Below, in pieces: positions 53,252-64,000 of a DNA stretch of 64,000 nt (its first letter is position 1; each line of letters begins with the position of its first letter). The DNA comes from Entophlyctis helioformis (Eukaryota; Chytridiomycota; Chytridiomycetes; Chytridiales; Chytriomycetaceae), in NCBI GenBank assembly GCA_025526915.1, contig JAHLKH010000067.1, positions 1-64,000 of the forward strand. Reading direction: 5' to 3'. The notes beneath the pieces are model-generated. The model saw only the letters and a list, made by a program, of their open reading frames with translations, ran no database searches and was not told the DNA's origin. Both the position numbers and the translations under genes were made by a program.

Positions 53252-54452
53252 TCATTCCAGATCCGAGTCAAGGTCGTTCAGATCGGGTTCAGGTCCAGCA
53301 AAGGCTGCGTCTCCGCTGGGCTCGAGCATGCCCTCGTTGGTCAGAAACGCAAGACGCGGGTTGGCCAGGATTGCCTTGCACACATGCATCGGCACAAGCA
53401 GCGCTTTGGGCGGCTTGCTCGTGTCGGCGTTCACCTTTGCCAGCGCTGCCCTAACAATGCTGCCCGGATTTTCAATCGGTGCTGGATCGGATGCTGCTGT
53501 TGCTGCCGCTGATCCTTGCCTACTCGCCGATTGGACCTGCGACTCGCGGAATGCGTCAATGGATCCGCCAAGCAGATCTCTCAGAAACGCGTTTGTTGCC
53601 TGCACTCATCGTCAGTTCATGTCTTGGCCCAAGCCTCTGATATGCGGTACAGAGCGAGCCTTACAAGATGGACAAGATAGAGCGACGATGGAAGTGGCCG
53701 TATGGACGGCGGCCTGCCACTTTGTACTTGCTGTGGCGACCACCATCTATGTGCTGGCAGTCGCTGGATGTTTGACAGCAGCCACCGTTTCTCGAGGGGA
53801 TGCACCAACTGATCAGCGGCCACACTGCTGTCGTCAATCGCGCGGATGGCAGACTCGAGCGATGGCGAAAGGGCAGGTACCGATGCCAAGGAGGACTCGT
53901 TTCCATTGGTGTCTGGCAGCGATGCCGGTGGCGATGGGAACGCAAACAGCGTCGCAGAATCAAACGGCGCTTGAATGGTAGCTGGGCAAACGAGGCACGC
54001 CAGCACTCCACACGATTTACAGTATGTTTGCGGTTGTTGTGCCGGCGGTGTCGCCTCTTTCTGTTGGGTATTGTGTTCAGCGGCGCGTCCGGCTGCGTGT
54101 CTTTTGCGTCAGTCTTGCAGGTGGCTGGGCTTGGTTCTGGATCCGCCGAGTCGAGCGGCTTTTCCAGCAAAGGCTCAACTGGCGGATGTGCTTCTGCCGA
54201 TGCAGACCCCGCTTCCATTTGAGTGCCAGTGCTCGCAGAGCCAGGCTCGACTGGTACTGCTGGTTCGATCGGAATATCAATGGCCGACGCTGTTGGCGTT
54301 ATGACGCTTACGCTCTTGCGTCGGCCCATGGGGCTTGGCGTGTATCCAAGCCGCCTGCACCAGACAACCACGGTTGTCGTTGATATCCATTGGCGCTTCC
54401 GTGTATTGGCTTCCACATAGTCCCGTGCCAGTTGTGCGCGTCGAAACTGCAT
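53252..54452 (-). CDS. conserved-looking hypothetical protein with a Cys cluster
   Basis: Starts MQFRRAQLARDYVEANTRKR with QWISTTTVVVWCRRLGYTP close behind. A Pro/Glu-rich linker and a cysteine cluster (YCKSCGVLACLVCP) follow, then SLESAIRAIDDSSVAADQLV, EKRWLLSNIQRLPAHRWWSP, LVRLALYRISEAWAKT and, after an intron, NAFLRDLLGGSIDAF; the end is acidic (DLNDLDSDLE). The order of these parts is consistent, but the reading frame changes once before the Cys cluster and I found no good intron there. No family recognised. Confidence 0.5.
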
Positions 54453-54633
54453 TTTCCAGCGAGGCAGCACTGGCAGGTTAGATGCGCAAGACCAACACCT
54501 GCCAAGCACATGCACAGACCTCGACTGATTTACGCGTGCCCATTGGCCATGACATGAACTCTGCATAAGTGGTCGCCGTCCTGTACGCGTAGTGCGACGC
54601 TGGTACGGTCGCTGCCAGCCAATGCACAACTTA

Positions 54634-57174
54634 TCAGCTCCTCTTATCCTTCGAGCAGCACCTTGCACATTCACCCACCTTTGCGCAGGATGGGAAACTG
54701 TTTGCACGCCTTGTCCAGCAAAGCCACAATCTCGTCATTGAGCACCTTGGTCTCGGGGACATCATTGTCATCGTCCTCTTCGTCCATTTCTGCGCCGTGG
54801 TTTTCATGCTGGGAATCCGCATGGCATCCTTGCCGTTGCTTGTCTCGTTTGGATGATCTGCGCCGAGATCGCCATTCAATGCCCTTGCATGCCCGCCCGC
54901 GTCCTGTCCAGCCTCGCCTGCGGCATACATCGCGTCTTGCGTATGCAAAGTCTTTGGCGCGTCTCGGGCCGCTTCGCCACCTTGCCCATCTTCTGCTGAC
55001 GGCGACGGCTCGCCGCCGGTCGGTGCGTTTGTCCTGCTGTCAGCAGCGATAACAGCCTCGCGTAGCTTGATGTTCCGATCGAGCTCAATCTCCAGTTTGC
55101 GCTCGGCACCCTTGATCTCCCTCCCTGTGCGGAAAAAGTCCAGCTGTCCCAGACCAACGTGCGAGTCCGTTAGCTCCTCGCTTTTTGCAGTGCAATCTTG
55201 GCTCGTGGCTGAGGTGGCGGTTACCTTGAGCATGTGGATAATACTGACTGGCTTTGCAGACGAATCCCAAAAGAAGATTTGCAGACGCACTGGACACTCG
55301 CCCCATCCGTATCGAGCTAGTTGGAACGGCGGCGTGGACACATCCACAACGGTGTACGGAAAGTAGTCGGGATGCAGATAGAAGCGCACTTTGCGGATCA
55401 ACCGCCCAATGCCAACATTGGCAGTCTGCCGACAGCACGTTTTAGCATCGCATGAGTTGGATGGAAAGAAACATTGCCGTCGTGGCATTGATAACACGAA
55501 TGCACTCACATCGTTTGGGTCTATCAAGTACACCATCCACTTGTACTCGTACTTTGGCTTGCCATCCGGTGCTGGAACAGCATGATCTGGGATGCATAAG
55601 CACGAGCGTGAGTTCAGGCAGCTCGGAAAACGCATCACGGCGCCATAGTTTGTGGGCTGGCTCACTGGAAGAAAGGTATTTGGAAACGTTGCCAACGAGA
55701 AACTCGCGTGTAGTGTGGAAGCGTGATTCGCGCACAGCCCTGTATCCGCAACGCAAACGCCTACAGTTAGCAACTACATCTCGCGAGGTGGCAACGATGC
55801 ATAATTGCGATCAAATGTGTACCGTGAGAGTGGTGCAGCCGTTTGGTCACCATTGGCAGTTTGGCTTGTTGCGTTGTCTGGGCTTCATCTTGCTGGCTTT
55901 GCTCGTCATACTGTTCGTCATCCTGCTCGTCATCTTGTTCGCCATCCTGCTCGTCGTGTTCAGCCATCTTGTGGTCTGATCCGTCGTCCGAAAGAGGCGA
56001 GAGAGCTATTGGGTCGATTGCAACTGGGGATGGCGCGTCAAAGTCGGCCAAGTCAAGCACTTCGGTATCGTGCACCTTGATTGTCGGCAGCTACAGCACC
56101 ATCCAAAGAGTCAGTGCGTGCCAGGCTAAAGGCGTCCAAAGTGCCAATATCGTACAATCTTTGCGATGATTCTGTGGTTGCCAGTCCAGCGCAAGTCAGT
56201 GGAACTGAACCCAAGGCTCATCCGCAAAGAGTGCCGTCAAGCCCGCTTACTGTCGCTCTGCCTCTTCAGCAGCCTCGTCACGGGCCGCAGCCACAACCGC
56301 ACTCGCAGACACGCCGATGCCGTCAAGCCGAGACGCGGCCTTTCGCGCGCGATGGTCTGCAGGCACTTCGCTCTCGTCGATGGGCTGGCCGCCCGACGCA
56401 CGGCATCCAGATGCGACAGATACTGGATCTTGTGAACAGCCTTGGAATGGTTGATGAAGCCCTGCATGCTGGAGAAATCCGATCGCTTGCAACCCGAGCA
56501 GACAATCCTGGGCAGTGCAGTGCAGTGTGTGCCGGGTGAGCAAGGCGACGGCCAGCCATTTCAGTCAGCGGTGCATGTGTACCACTCACTTTACATAGAC
56601 TCCGTCCTCGCGACGCTCTATCAAGGTTGGTCGCTTTGTGCTGCTGGATGTAGCCGTCGAGCGAGGCGGTAGCGACACAATCGGCTTCCGTTGCCTGGTC
56701 CTTGGCTCTGCATACTCGTCATCCGCCTGCAGCTCCTGGTGGTGTTGCCGCGTCCTCGGCATGTCTTGAGCGTCGGTTGGCGTGAGCAGCATACATGCGT
56801 CTGGTGAGCCAAGAGCGACGCAACAGGGCAGATTGGGCAAGGTGCATGGCCGCACCTTCGCCGCCGCTGAGCAGAAGGTCTCGGATGATGCCGAGCACCC
56901 TTTCTGTGCGGTCCATCTCTTCCTTGATGGCAGCCAGCTCCTGTCGCTTGAGGTACAGCTCCAAGTCAAACTGCGTCCGCAGCACATCTCGGACACGTTC
57001 AAGCGGAAACGGCCGACTGTGCTGCTGCTCTTGGTGATGCTCTTGGTGCTGCGGATGCTGATGCTGCTGCCGGTGGTGGGCATGCCCTGCGGCCGACTGG
57101 CCAGTCTGGCCAGACTGCCGTGCTCGGCGTGGGGACGGTGCCTCGGCCATGTGTATGTCTTGATGTTCGTCCAT
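54634..57174 (-). CDS. YEATS domain protein, YEATS2-like
   Basis: A multi-exon gene. N-terminus: MDEHQDIHMAEAPSPRRARQ, a His/Gln stretch, and a coiled coil FDLELYLKRQELAAIKEEMD, as in YEATS2 proteins. Next, RREDGVYVK leads to a zinc-finger-like segment (CSGCKRSDFSSMQGFINHSK, AVHKIQYLSH) and PIDESEVPADHR. An acidic linker (repeats of EQDDEQDD) precedes the YEATS fold: YKWMVYLIDPND, IRKVRFYLHPDYFPYTVVDV and PPFQLARYGWGECPVRLQIF. The helical tail (NDEIVALLDKACKQFPILRK) is in a frame one base off from the domain. YEATS domains read acylated histone lysines; YEATS2 belongs to the ATAC acetyltransferase complex. Several exon borders are approximate. Confidence 0.75.
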
Positions 57175-57425
57175 GTCGCATCTGCCAAGCTAATGTTGAT
57201 GAGAGTGAGTTCAAGTGGCGAGGAACATGCTGGCAGATCGGCTTGGGGCAGACATTGCGGCGACTGTGCAACCAGATGAGGGGATCTCATCATGAGATGG
57301 TAGGAGCGATCTGTGCGACACTGGCCCTACGAGCAGACAGTCAATGGCTGAACTACGATGAGCAGCAACGACTGTCATGTACGCCATGTTCATGTTCTGA
57401 ATATTTGAAAAATGACACAAGAGGA

Positions 57426-57497
57426 GCCCCTTTAGCTCAGTGGTAGAGCGTTGGTCTTGTAAACCAAAGGTCATGTGTTCAATCCACATAGGGGGCA
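57426..57497 (+). tRNA. tRNA-Thr (anticodon TGT)
   Basis: A complete cloverleaf: acceptor GCCCCTT/AGGGGGC with discriminator A, D arm GCTC...GAGC, anticodon stem TTGGT/ACCAA around CTTGTAA (anticodon TGT), T arm ATGTG TTCAATC CACAT. No intron. Internal A and B boxes (tagctcagtgg; gttcaatcc) are intact. TTTT runs follow at 57502 and 57510. Confidence 0.95.
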
Positions 57498-57501
57498 TTC
57501 C

Positions 57502-57514
57502 TTTTATCATTTTT
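57502..57514 (+). terminator. Pol III terminator of tRNA-Thr
   Basis: TTTT at 57502-57505 and TTTTT at 57510-57514, 5 and 13 bases after the tRNA. Confidence 0.65.
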
Positions 57515-57620
57515 GCAACCCATGACACCCTGGAAGGGTTGCCACGACATTTTTGGAGAGTCTCCTGCCCTTGTGCGGTCTCCAGGCCGTTGTTCTTGTA
57601 TCTGCGCTGCCCGGCAGCAC

Positions 57621-57674
57621 GTCAATGCACCTGGGACTGACAATCTTGCTGGAATGAACACTGGCATCACTTTA
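57621..57674 (+). mobile_element. remnant of the LINE 3' tail behind tRNA-Thr
   Basis: gtcaatgcacctggga and ggactgacaatcttgctgga then atgaacactggcatcacttt match the array units (gtcaatgcacctggag; ggactgggaatcttcttgga; atgaactttggcatcaccta) with an internal deletion. It lies 124 bases past the tRNA. The stretch between (57515-57620) has no gene. Confidence 0.6.
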
Positions 57675-57706
57675 TGAACGGAGATGTCAATTCAAAGACG
57701 AGCGGC

Positions 57707-60700
57707 TCAGTTGCTGTCATAGGCGTCGAATGTCGTGATGGCAATGGCAAACGCTTCCACGGGCGTCATGGGCCATCGTACGTCCAGCGTGAACCAGTCA
57801 GGCCCGCACCGACCAAACTGGAGCACAATGTATCCCTCTGCGCGCATGGTCCGTGTCAGTGCATGGTGTGTTTGTGACGCAACAGACCGTGCATCCCCCG
57901 CTTACCGTCGTTCTCGGGGATGAGCTGCATGTTCTTGATGGACGGCTGCGTGACACGGCCGCCAAAGTTGAGGCAGTGCGACTGCGTCGCCTCGTTCCAT
58001 CTGGGTGCCTTGTTCTTGAGAAACAGGAGCTTGCCCGTATCCTTGGTCTTGAAATCCGAGAAAATGTCGGTGCTGTACCCGGTTTCGGCGTTCTCGTCAA
58101 TCGACGGGGCGGAAATGGCGACGTGCAGCTCTCTCGGCAGCACGTTCTGTGTGTAGTTGACCGACACCAGCTCGCGTTGGCGGTTCGAGTTGCGCATGTC
58201 CGTGAGAATGAAGCTGTTGCGCTTAAAGTTGCCCTTGAGCTTGGCGAGGTAGTGCGCCGAGTCTTTGGAGATGTCGTCGGGGCTGTCGGAGATGATGTAG
58301 TGCACGGATTTGGTGATGAGCTTCTTCTTGGCGCCGAGGAGAAACTTGTCGTTGGCTTCGTTTGTGAGAAGGTAGGTTGGGTTGGCCTTGTCAAGCAGAT
58401 TGCTTTTGCGCGACAGGCGGCATCGCAGAACGCCTTCTTTGGGCAGCCGGCTGGACGCGTGTATTCACGTCAGTCCCACAAGCACAGCAAATGCTGCATG
58501 CGTGGCAACTTACAGGAACAGATTGTTGGTGACAATGGACGGCAGTTTGGAAAGGCTCACGGCTGTGCCACCAGGCGTTTGGCCAGTCGGACTGGGGCCC
58601 TCGCTATCTGCTCCAATCGCAGTCACAACGGTGGGATTGACCGTGTCTTTGGCATGGTCGCCGCCAGCCTGCGCAATCTGCTGCGAGCTGCTGACACGCT
58701 TGATGGCACTGATTGAGATCCTGTCGCTGTCATCGGCAGGCTGGCTCTTGCCGTCGGATGCGCTTGCTGGCTCCGCGGGCATGCTGCTCTGCGTGGCAAG
58801 AACATGCTCTGATTGGCTCGCAGGTATCGCTGGACCGGTTGATGCAGCAGTCGGTGGGATCGGAAGTTCGCGCTCAGATGAACGATGCGACTGCGGGCCT
58901 GCGAGCCTGCCGTGTCGGGGACGAGTGGCAGTTGCGGCGAAAAGGACGCTTCAGGGCTGCGGAGTCCTTCGTCGTCCAATTCTTCGCCGCTGAACCAGCC
59001 TCCAGCCTTTGCGACTGGTTTGGGACGGTCGTCGATGGACGATCCAACCGATCCAAGCTGCTTGGCCGATCCACTCTGCTGGCTGGACAGCTGTGCGGGC
59101 TTTGAGTGGGGCTGGGGAAGCGGTGGTGGTGCCTGGATGTTTTGCATGCTGCCAGAGTGCGGCGTGGGCGGTGTTGGAAGCGGCCGTGCCGAGCGATCGA
59201 TCGGCAATATCTGGTCCGAGCCCGACTTGACATTGACGACCATCGGGGATACCTGCGGCTGCGAACCTGCCTGCTGGCCATTTTTGGGACCTGAAGCGCT
59301 GCCGGTGCGCGAAACGGTCGCAGGTGTGTCAGCACCGCTCGGCATCGGTGCGACCGTCGTTGCTGTGAATGCATTTGCAGGCGAGGCAAGCCCATCTGGC
59401 CGGCCAGCAGACACAGCCGTCTGGATCTGTCTGCGACGGTTGATGAAATCGCGAAGCTGGAAGTCGGTCATGGCGGTCGTGTCGACACCCTGCAAGATCT
59501 CGTCGTCGTCCATGTAGCGCTGAGCCGCAGCCGCGTTTTCAGGCGAGTATCCGCGCACGCCAGCAATGCCGGCGAGTGGGTCGTCGAGATCCACTGCTGC
59601 GCTTGTTATCGACGAACGGCCCTGCACCTTTCCAGCATCGTGCGCTTCGTTTCGGTCGTCGCTCGAGGGTTGCTGTTGCTGTTGCTGCTGTTGCTGCTGT
59701 TGTTGGGCACGGCGAGCAAATTTGTTGAGTGAGCTCTGGCCCAGATCGGCGGTTGCCATGGCACCGGCAGCAACCGTTTTCTTGCTCTTGTACTTGGCTG
59801 GCAGGCCAGGCAAGTCATTCGGGCCAGTCCCGTGCTGTCCTGGCTGGTACTGCGAATCATATGCCGGATCCGCAGAGTAAGCGACAGGAGAGGGAGAAGT
59901 CGGAGACGGAAGCGGGATGGCGTTGCCCGCATTTCGCCTCCATTGCCCGACACGGTCGACAAGAGATGGGCCTTGTCGATGATGGTCGCTTTGGCGGATG
60001 ATGCCAGGTTGCCGCGGCTTGTTGTTACTGACAAATCGTTCTGAGATGTGGTGCCTTGCGCTGATCGCTGGCTCTGGCTGTCTCTGTGGAGACTGCTGGC
60101 GCTTGCACGCGTAGACGGATTGCTGCCGGTATCTGCCAAGTTGCTGTTGGAGATGGAGACACGCTTGGACGGCTGTGACGGTCGACGAACGTCTGCAGCA
60201 CGGGGCATTGCCGACTTTGATGGAGGAACGGCTTCTGGGGCAGTTGGCTGGATAGGGGCATTTCCAGCATCGCCTGATCCTCTGTTGAGCTGCGTGTTTG
60301 ACGCCGTCGGTGTTTTGGACGACTGCTTGGACTCGCTTGGCATCGAATCTGCCTTGTCGACTGCAGCCTTCAGCTTGGCATACTGCTTGTACTTTTTGGC
60401 TGCCAGCAATTGAGAGTATCCCGACAGCGACGGAAGACAGGGGGCGGACACGAGTGTGAGCCACATGCTGCAACAACAAACAAAGAACGCGACGGAACGG
60501 CCACGGCATGCGCGCAACAAACTGGCATGACAACAAGGCGAGGCGAGCAGATGGCAGACACAATGAACGCACCCATGATAGGCACGCCGGCAATGTCTTG
60601 CTTTTCAGGCTTGCGTCCATTGTCCTCGAGAAACTGGTGCTCCCACGCCTTGAGCTCTTTCTTGAGCGTCTTGACCTGGCTTCGCTGCTCATCTGTGACT

Positions 60701-60812
60701 TGGGCCACTGGATGGGACCAACACATGGACCGAGTCAGTCATTGCCCATGATACGAGCCGTTTGCGAGAGGGCGGGGCTTGGGTACACGGCAGTGGCCGT
60801 GCAGAATGTACT
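57707..60812 (-). CDS. Tubby-domain protein with Sld2-like N-terminal motif
   Basis: The C-terminal Tubby barrel is complete: [120 protein letters not shown], and the end [18 protein letters not shown]. This fold binds phosphoinositides at membranes. The N-terminus reads [40 protein letters not shown], then [10 protein letters not shown] after an intron: the pattern LK..L..WE..F....GRKP...DI......KY..Y..L is that of Sld2/RECQL4 N-termini. A Ser/Pro/Gln-rich linker joins the two. The start codon is formed by splicing (A at 60812, TG at 60707-60706). Frames in the linker were not fully joined. Confidence 0.85.
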
Positions 60813-61466
60813 TGCATGCGTCGCTTGACATCATATACAGGCTTGGCGGTCCCTTTGTTTGCGAGTCTTTGAGACGTTTTGCGGGAAGTATGCTGTGACA
60901 CGCCTCACTTGATCTCGACATCAGTTTCTCCGACCAAGGACGTTCAAGTCTGGAACGAGATGAGGTGATGCCGACATTGTCGCTGCGTGTGGCAAAACGC
61001 CTCCTTCCTCCACCACTGACATCACAGCTGAACGGCATAATCGCCATGGGCGGGACCAAATCGCCGCCATGCTTTCCACTCCACAACGCGAGCGCGCGCG
61101 ACACGCGTCTGGCGGCGGTCACGCGCCATCAAGACAACACTCCGCCTGCGCGATTTGATCACGGCGTTGATCAAGACATCGCATCTGGTGCTGGTCCCAT
61201 GGCAGATCACAGCCAGAAAATCAGAGCGCGGCTTGAGCCTGATGCGTGCAACAACAAGCACTGCGTGGCATGGATAAAAGCCTATGCCTCGTCCAAGCTT
61301 CCCCCTGCTCTCCTCTACCCCCTCTCGCTGTCTTTGTTGATATCCGGCCCTCTTGCCTCGCACGCCGTGCTCGCTGAACGTCCTTTCGCGTCTCCAAGCC
61401 GCGCACACCCTACAGACCCTCATAGCTGCAAAGATACAGATAGACAGATAGAATACATACGTGAGA
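60813..61466. other. intergenic region between Tubby and ABP2-like genes
   Basis: About 650 bases between divergent genes. Short frames only, with no recognisable domain. A stretch rich in gatagacagatagaa lies just before 61460. I see nothing further. Confidence 0.4.
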
Positions 61467-63136
61467 ATGACCAACAGCACCAAGACCAGTTCTAGCTCTA
61501 GCAAGAGCAAACCAGCCGCCCCTGCTGCCAGCGTGCCAAAAGCCGGCAAGGGGAGCAGCCGAAGTGTCACAAACGGCACCAGCAGCAAACGCCGCAAGTT
61601 GACCGTCACCATACCCAAAGCAGGGCGTGACAGCCGGCACAGACCAAGCAACCGTGGCACAGCCTTCTGCTGACGTTGCCGCGACCCTTCCCACCCCCGT
61701 TGACCAAGCGTTCTCAGCCCCTTCAGCCTCGACTCTCACCACGGCGTCGTTGGCGTTGCACTCGTCGTCGTCGTCGTCGTCGTCGACCATCGCCACCAAC
61801 ACGCCCTTCAACACGTCCACGCTCGCGCCAGCTGTCCACCACCTCGCCGTGCAGGCGAATGCCGCGTCGTACCTCCAGAGCCCCGTCGACTTGCAAACGC
61901 CGGCACTCACGCCCCTCCACACGTCCACGTCGTCCACGCGGTTGCAGCCCACAAGCCCGTCTGCCAGCACACTCACTGGCAGGCCCACCGACTCGCCACC
62001 GTCCGTGCGGCCCGCGTCCATCGCCACCTCGCCCGCAACCGACCACATCATGAGCACAGCCCTCAAGAACCGGTACTTGTGGTTCCTCCATCTGCACCAC
62101 CACCCGGCCGCGCTCGACCATGTCTGCACGCTCGGCATCGCCCGCCACATCACGGCCCTCAATGCACCCCTCAGGTGGCGGTCGCGTGTGCTCAACATTG
62201 AAAAGATGCTCGAGCTGATCCGCAAGGCCGGCGGGCCGAGCCGTGTGCCCAGCTGGCGGTACCTGGCCGAGCGTCTTGGCTTTGACTGCCAGGTCGCCAC
62301 GTCCATGGCATGTCGGCTCAAAAAGTTTGTGTATGGTACGTGGCTGTGCATGAGTGAGTCGCCCGTCTTGTGGTGTCTTGCAGCACTGACTCGGGGAAGG
62401 TGATGCAGAACACCATTTCGACGTGTTTTTGGAGACGACGCTTGATACGGATACCGACTGGTCGCGAGTCTACTGCGGCACGGCGCGCGGCTCGTGTGAT
62501 GACGACAAGGCCACCGAGCATGTGCGGCCGTCCTGCAAAGTCTCGGTCACGGCCAATGACGGTGATGACAAAGTGGCGGCTGGTGTTCAAGAAACTTTAA
62601 AGGAAGCCACACAAGGCTCCGGCCATGTACCAATACGTTCACCAACAATGACGACTGCCAATGCCACCACGACCGCTGATATCACCACGAGCGCCGATAT
62701 CACCAACACCAGCACCAGCACCAACATGGATCAGAATAACGCGTGCGCAGACGAGCATGACAACAGCGCCAGCGCCGACCCCGTTTACGAGCCGCAAGCG
62801 AATCCGTACCACCAGCCAGGCACGCCTCCACCCATCTTCCACCCCTCCATCGCCGTCGCACTGCCCTTCGCTTACCACAGCCAGGCCACGACGCACCCCG
62901 CAATGCCGCCAATATCGCCTGGCACATGGTCACAACTGCATGCTCTGTGGTGGCCGCACCTGCATCACCCGCATCACCCGCATCCGTACTATACCGCCGA
63001 TCAGTTCAGTGCGCTTGCGTCCCAACACCAGATACTGGACCGTAACGGCGGCCGTGTTTGCGCGACGGGCGGCTGGCGAGCACCACATCGCCGCTGCCGT
63101 TTGTGTCGCGATGACGGTCGGGCACACGCGATGTAA
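61467..63136 (+). CDS. ARS-binding-protein-2-like protein
   Basis: Starts MTNSTKTSSSSSKSKPAAPA with a basic KRRKLTVTIPKAG; a disordered Thr/Ser/Pro region follows, then a helical domain: NRYLWFLHLHHHPAALDHVC, RSRVLNIEKMLELIRKAGG, VPSWRYLAERLGFDCQ and SMACRLKKFVYEHHFDVFLE. The pattern of leading helix, L..LI, W..LA..LG, RLK..., H.D.F.E matches fungal ARS-binding protein 2, which binds origins and chromatin. One intron (from gtacgt after FVY to cag) is supported because it restores EHHFDVFLE. The C-terminus is Thr/Asn- and His/Pro-rich. An extra G at about 61620 (aaagcagggcg) breaks the frame between the first segment and the rest. Confidence 0.6.
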
Positions 63137-63260
63137 ACACGAACCCCGCGGTATGGCTGTGTGCCAATGCCAATGAACAAGGAATGAATGAACCCATGTG
63201 ACGAGCAGGGGGGTTTAATGATGGGAGAGTGGAGGCAACGGCGACAGGCGTCCATGCCAG

Positions 63261-64000
63261 CTACAGCTTCGCCTTGGCGGCCTTGCTGACAAAGTAGTCC
63301 GAGACCACACGCCGCTGCACCTTGCCCGTGGCAGTTTTCGGGATCTCGTCACAATGTGCACAACGCGAGGCACCTTGAACGGCGCGAGTTTCGTGGCAAC
63401 GAGCGCGCAGAGCACCTCGCTCGTAACGCTCTTGGCCGATGCGGTCTTTTTGAGGACGACGCAGGCCTCGACCTCCTGGCCGTAGAGGGCGCTCGGGACG
63501 CCAAAGACGACGGCTTCGGCAACGTCGAGGTGCTGCAGGAGTGCCTGGTCGATTTCGACTGGCGAGATCTTTTCGCCGCCGCGATTGATCTGCTCTTTGA
63601 TGCGGCCAACGAGCACGACAAACTTGTGCTCGTCGAGGTAGCCCAGGTCGCCGGTGCGGAACCATGGTGTGCGTTTGGCGTCAAAGTGGAACGACTCGGC
63701 CGTCGCCTTGGGGTTGTTGTGGTATCCTATGCATGACGCGTGCAAGGACATCGGTCAGCGCCAAGAGGTGGCTTTGCCATGGATGGATGGCTGGATGAAT
63801 GGTAACAAGGAGAAAGGGAAAGTTACCTGAAAAGACATTGGGGCCGCTGACGCAGACTTCGCCAATGGCCTTGAGAGGCAGGGCCTTGCCACTGTCGTCC
63901 AAGATACGCACGTTGACGCCGCGGCCCTTGCCGACCGAGCCAGGCTTGCGCATGCCGCGAGGCAGATAGTTGGACGTCATCTGATGGGCAGCCTCTGTCA
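63261..64000 (-). CDS. acyl-CoA synthetase, AMP-forming (Pcs60/AAE3-like), C-terminal part
   Basis: The right edge of the window cuts this gene. The visible part starts in TEAAHQMTSNYLPRGMRKPG (the A5 motif region), followed by GEVCVSGPNVFSG, an intron, GYHNNPKATAESF, WFRTGDLGYLDEHKFVVLVG (A7), RIKEQINRGGEKISPVEID (A8) and PKTATGKVQRRVV (A10, with the adenylation lysine), then the end SKAAKAKL. SKL-like ends direct peroxisomal import; AKL is a permitted variant. The TEAAHQMTSN stretch points to the oxalyl-CoA synthetase group. A one-base frame change at about 63350 separates FKVPRVVHIV from DEIPKTATGK; a missing G would restore it. Confidence 0.85.

Noticed and set aside
57853..58716. 287-residue plus-strand frame
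   Set aside because: It is the antisense shadow of the Tubby exon; the minus strand has the conserved barrel sequence.
61676..62053. Arg/Pro-rich 125-residue frame
   Set aside because: An out-of-frame reading of the ABP2-like gene; composition is typical of a shifted GC-rich frame.

Overview
The window reads as nuclear DNA of a flagellated early-diverging fungus, most likely a chytrid. Genes carry many short introns (about 50-120 nt, gt..ctaac..cag), the gene set is fungal (Ppn1, Skp1, RPA2, symplekin, TPS/TPP, fungal CaMK), and it includes families kept in lineages with motile cells (Tubby; a CNBD2-type cyclic-nucleotide-binding protein). All exon models were read by hand from splice motifs and reading phase.

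Layout. 1-592: an incomplete gene at the left edge, then a canonical U6 snRNA gene. 616-4596: six head-to-tail, 5'-truncated copies of one non-LTR retrotransposon. 4592-8748: copy 1 of a segmental duplication with one multi-exon gene, here frameshifted. 8749-18230: a 9.5-kb DNA transposon with terminal inverted repeats that carries two intron-rich genes on the same strand, an XPG/FEN1-like nuclease (1,165 aa) and a Fanzor protein (about 781 aa; eukaryotic TnpB relative with RuvC motifs and zinc ribbon), followed by a structured non-coding tail that is a candidate omega-RNA. 18262-37964: host genes PPN1, symplekin, CNBD2-like, CaMK and TPS/TPP. 38012-42235: copy 2 of the duplication, inverted, with an intact version of the duplicated gene. 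42236-44640: a decayed reverse transcriptase and a low-complexity basic protein. 44650-46547: partial copy 3 of the duplication, directly upstream of SKP1. 46618-64000: SKP1, a membrane protein, RPA2, a small Q-rich membrane protein, a C7orf25/DUF1308 protein, a hypothetical, a YEATS2-like protein, tRNA-Thr(UGU) with a retrotransposon-tail remnant behind it, a Tubby protein, an ARS-binding-protein-2-like protein, and the C-terminal part of an acyl-CoA synthetase cut by the right edge.

The most interesting system is the Fanzor transposon. It pairs a predicted RNA-guided nuclease with a flap-endonuclease-family protein. The Fanzor gene region also holds two diverged copies of a duplicated, intron-like repeat. 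A second theme is retroelement sequence beside Pol III genes (U6 and tRNA-Thr). A third is a run of single-base frame breaks in otherwise good genes, mostly at G/C runs, which suggests residual assembly indels and should be kept in mind when reading any gene model here.
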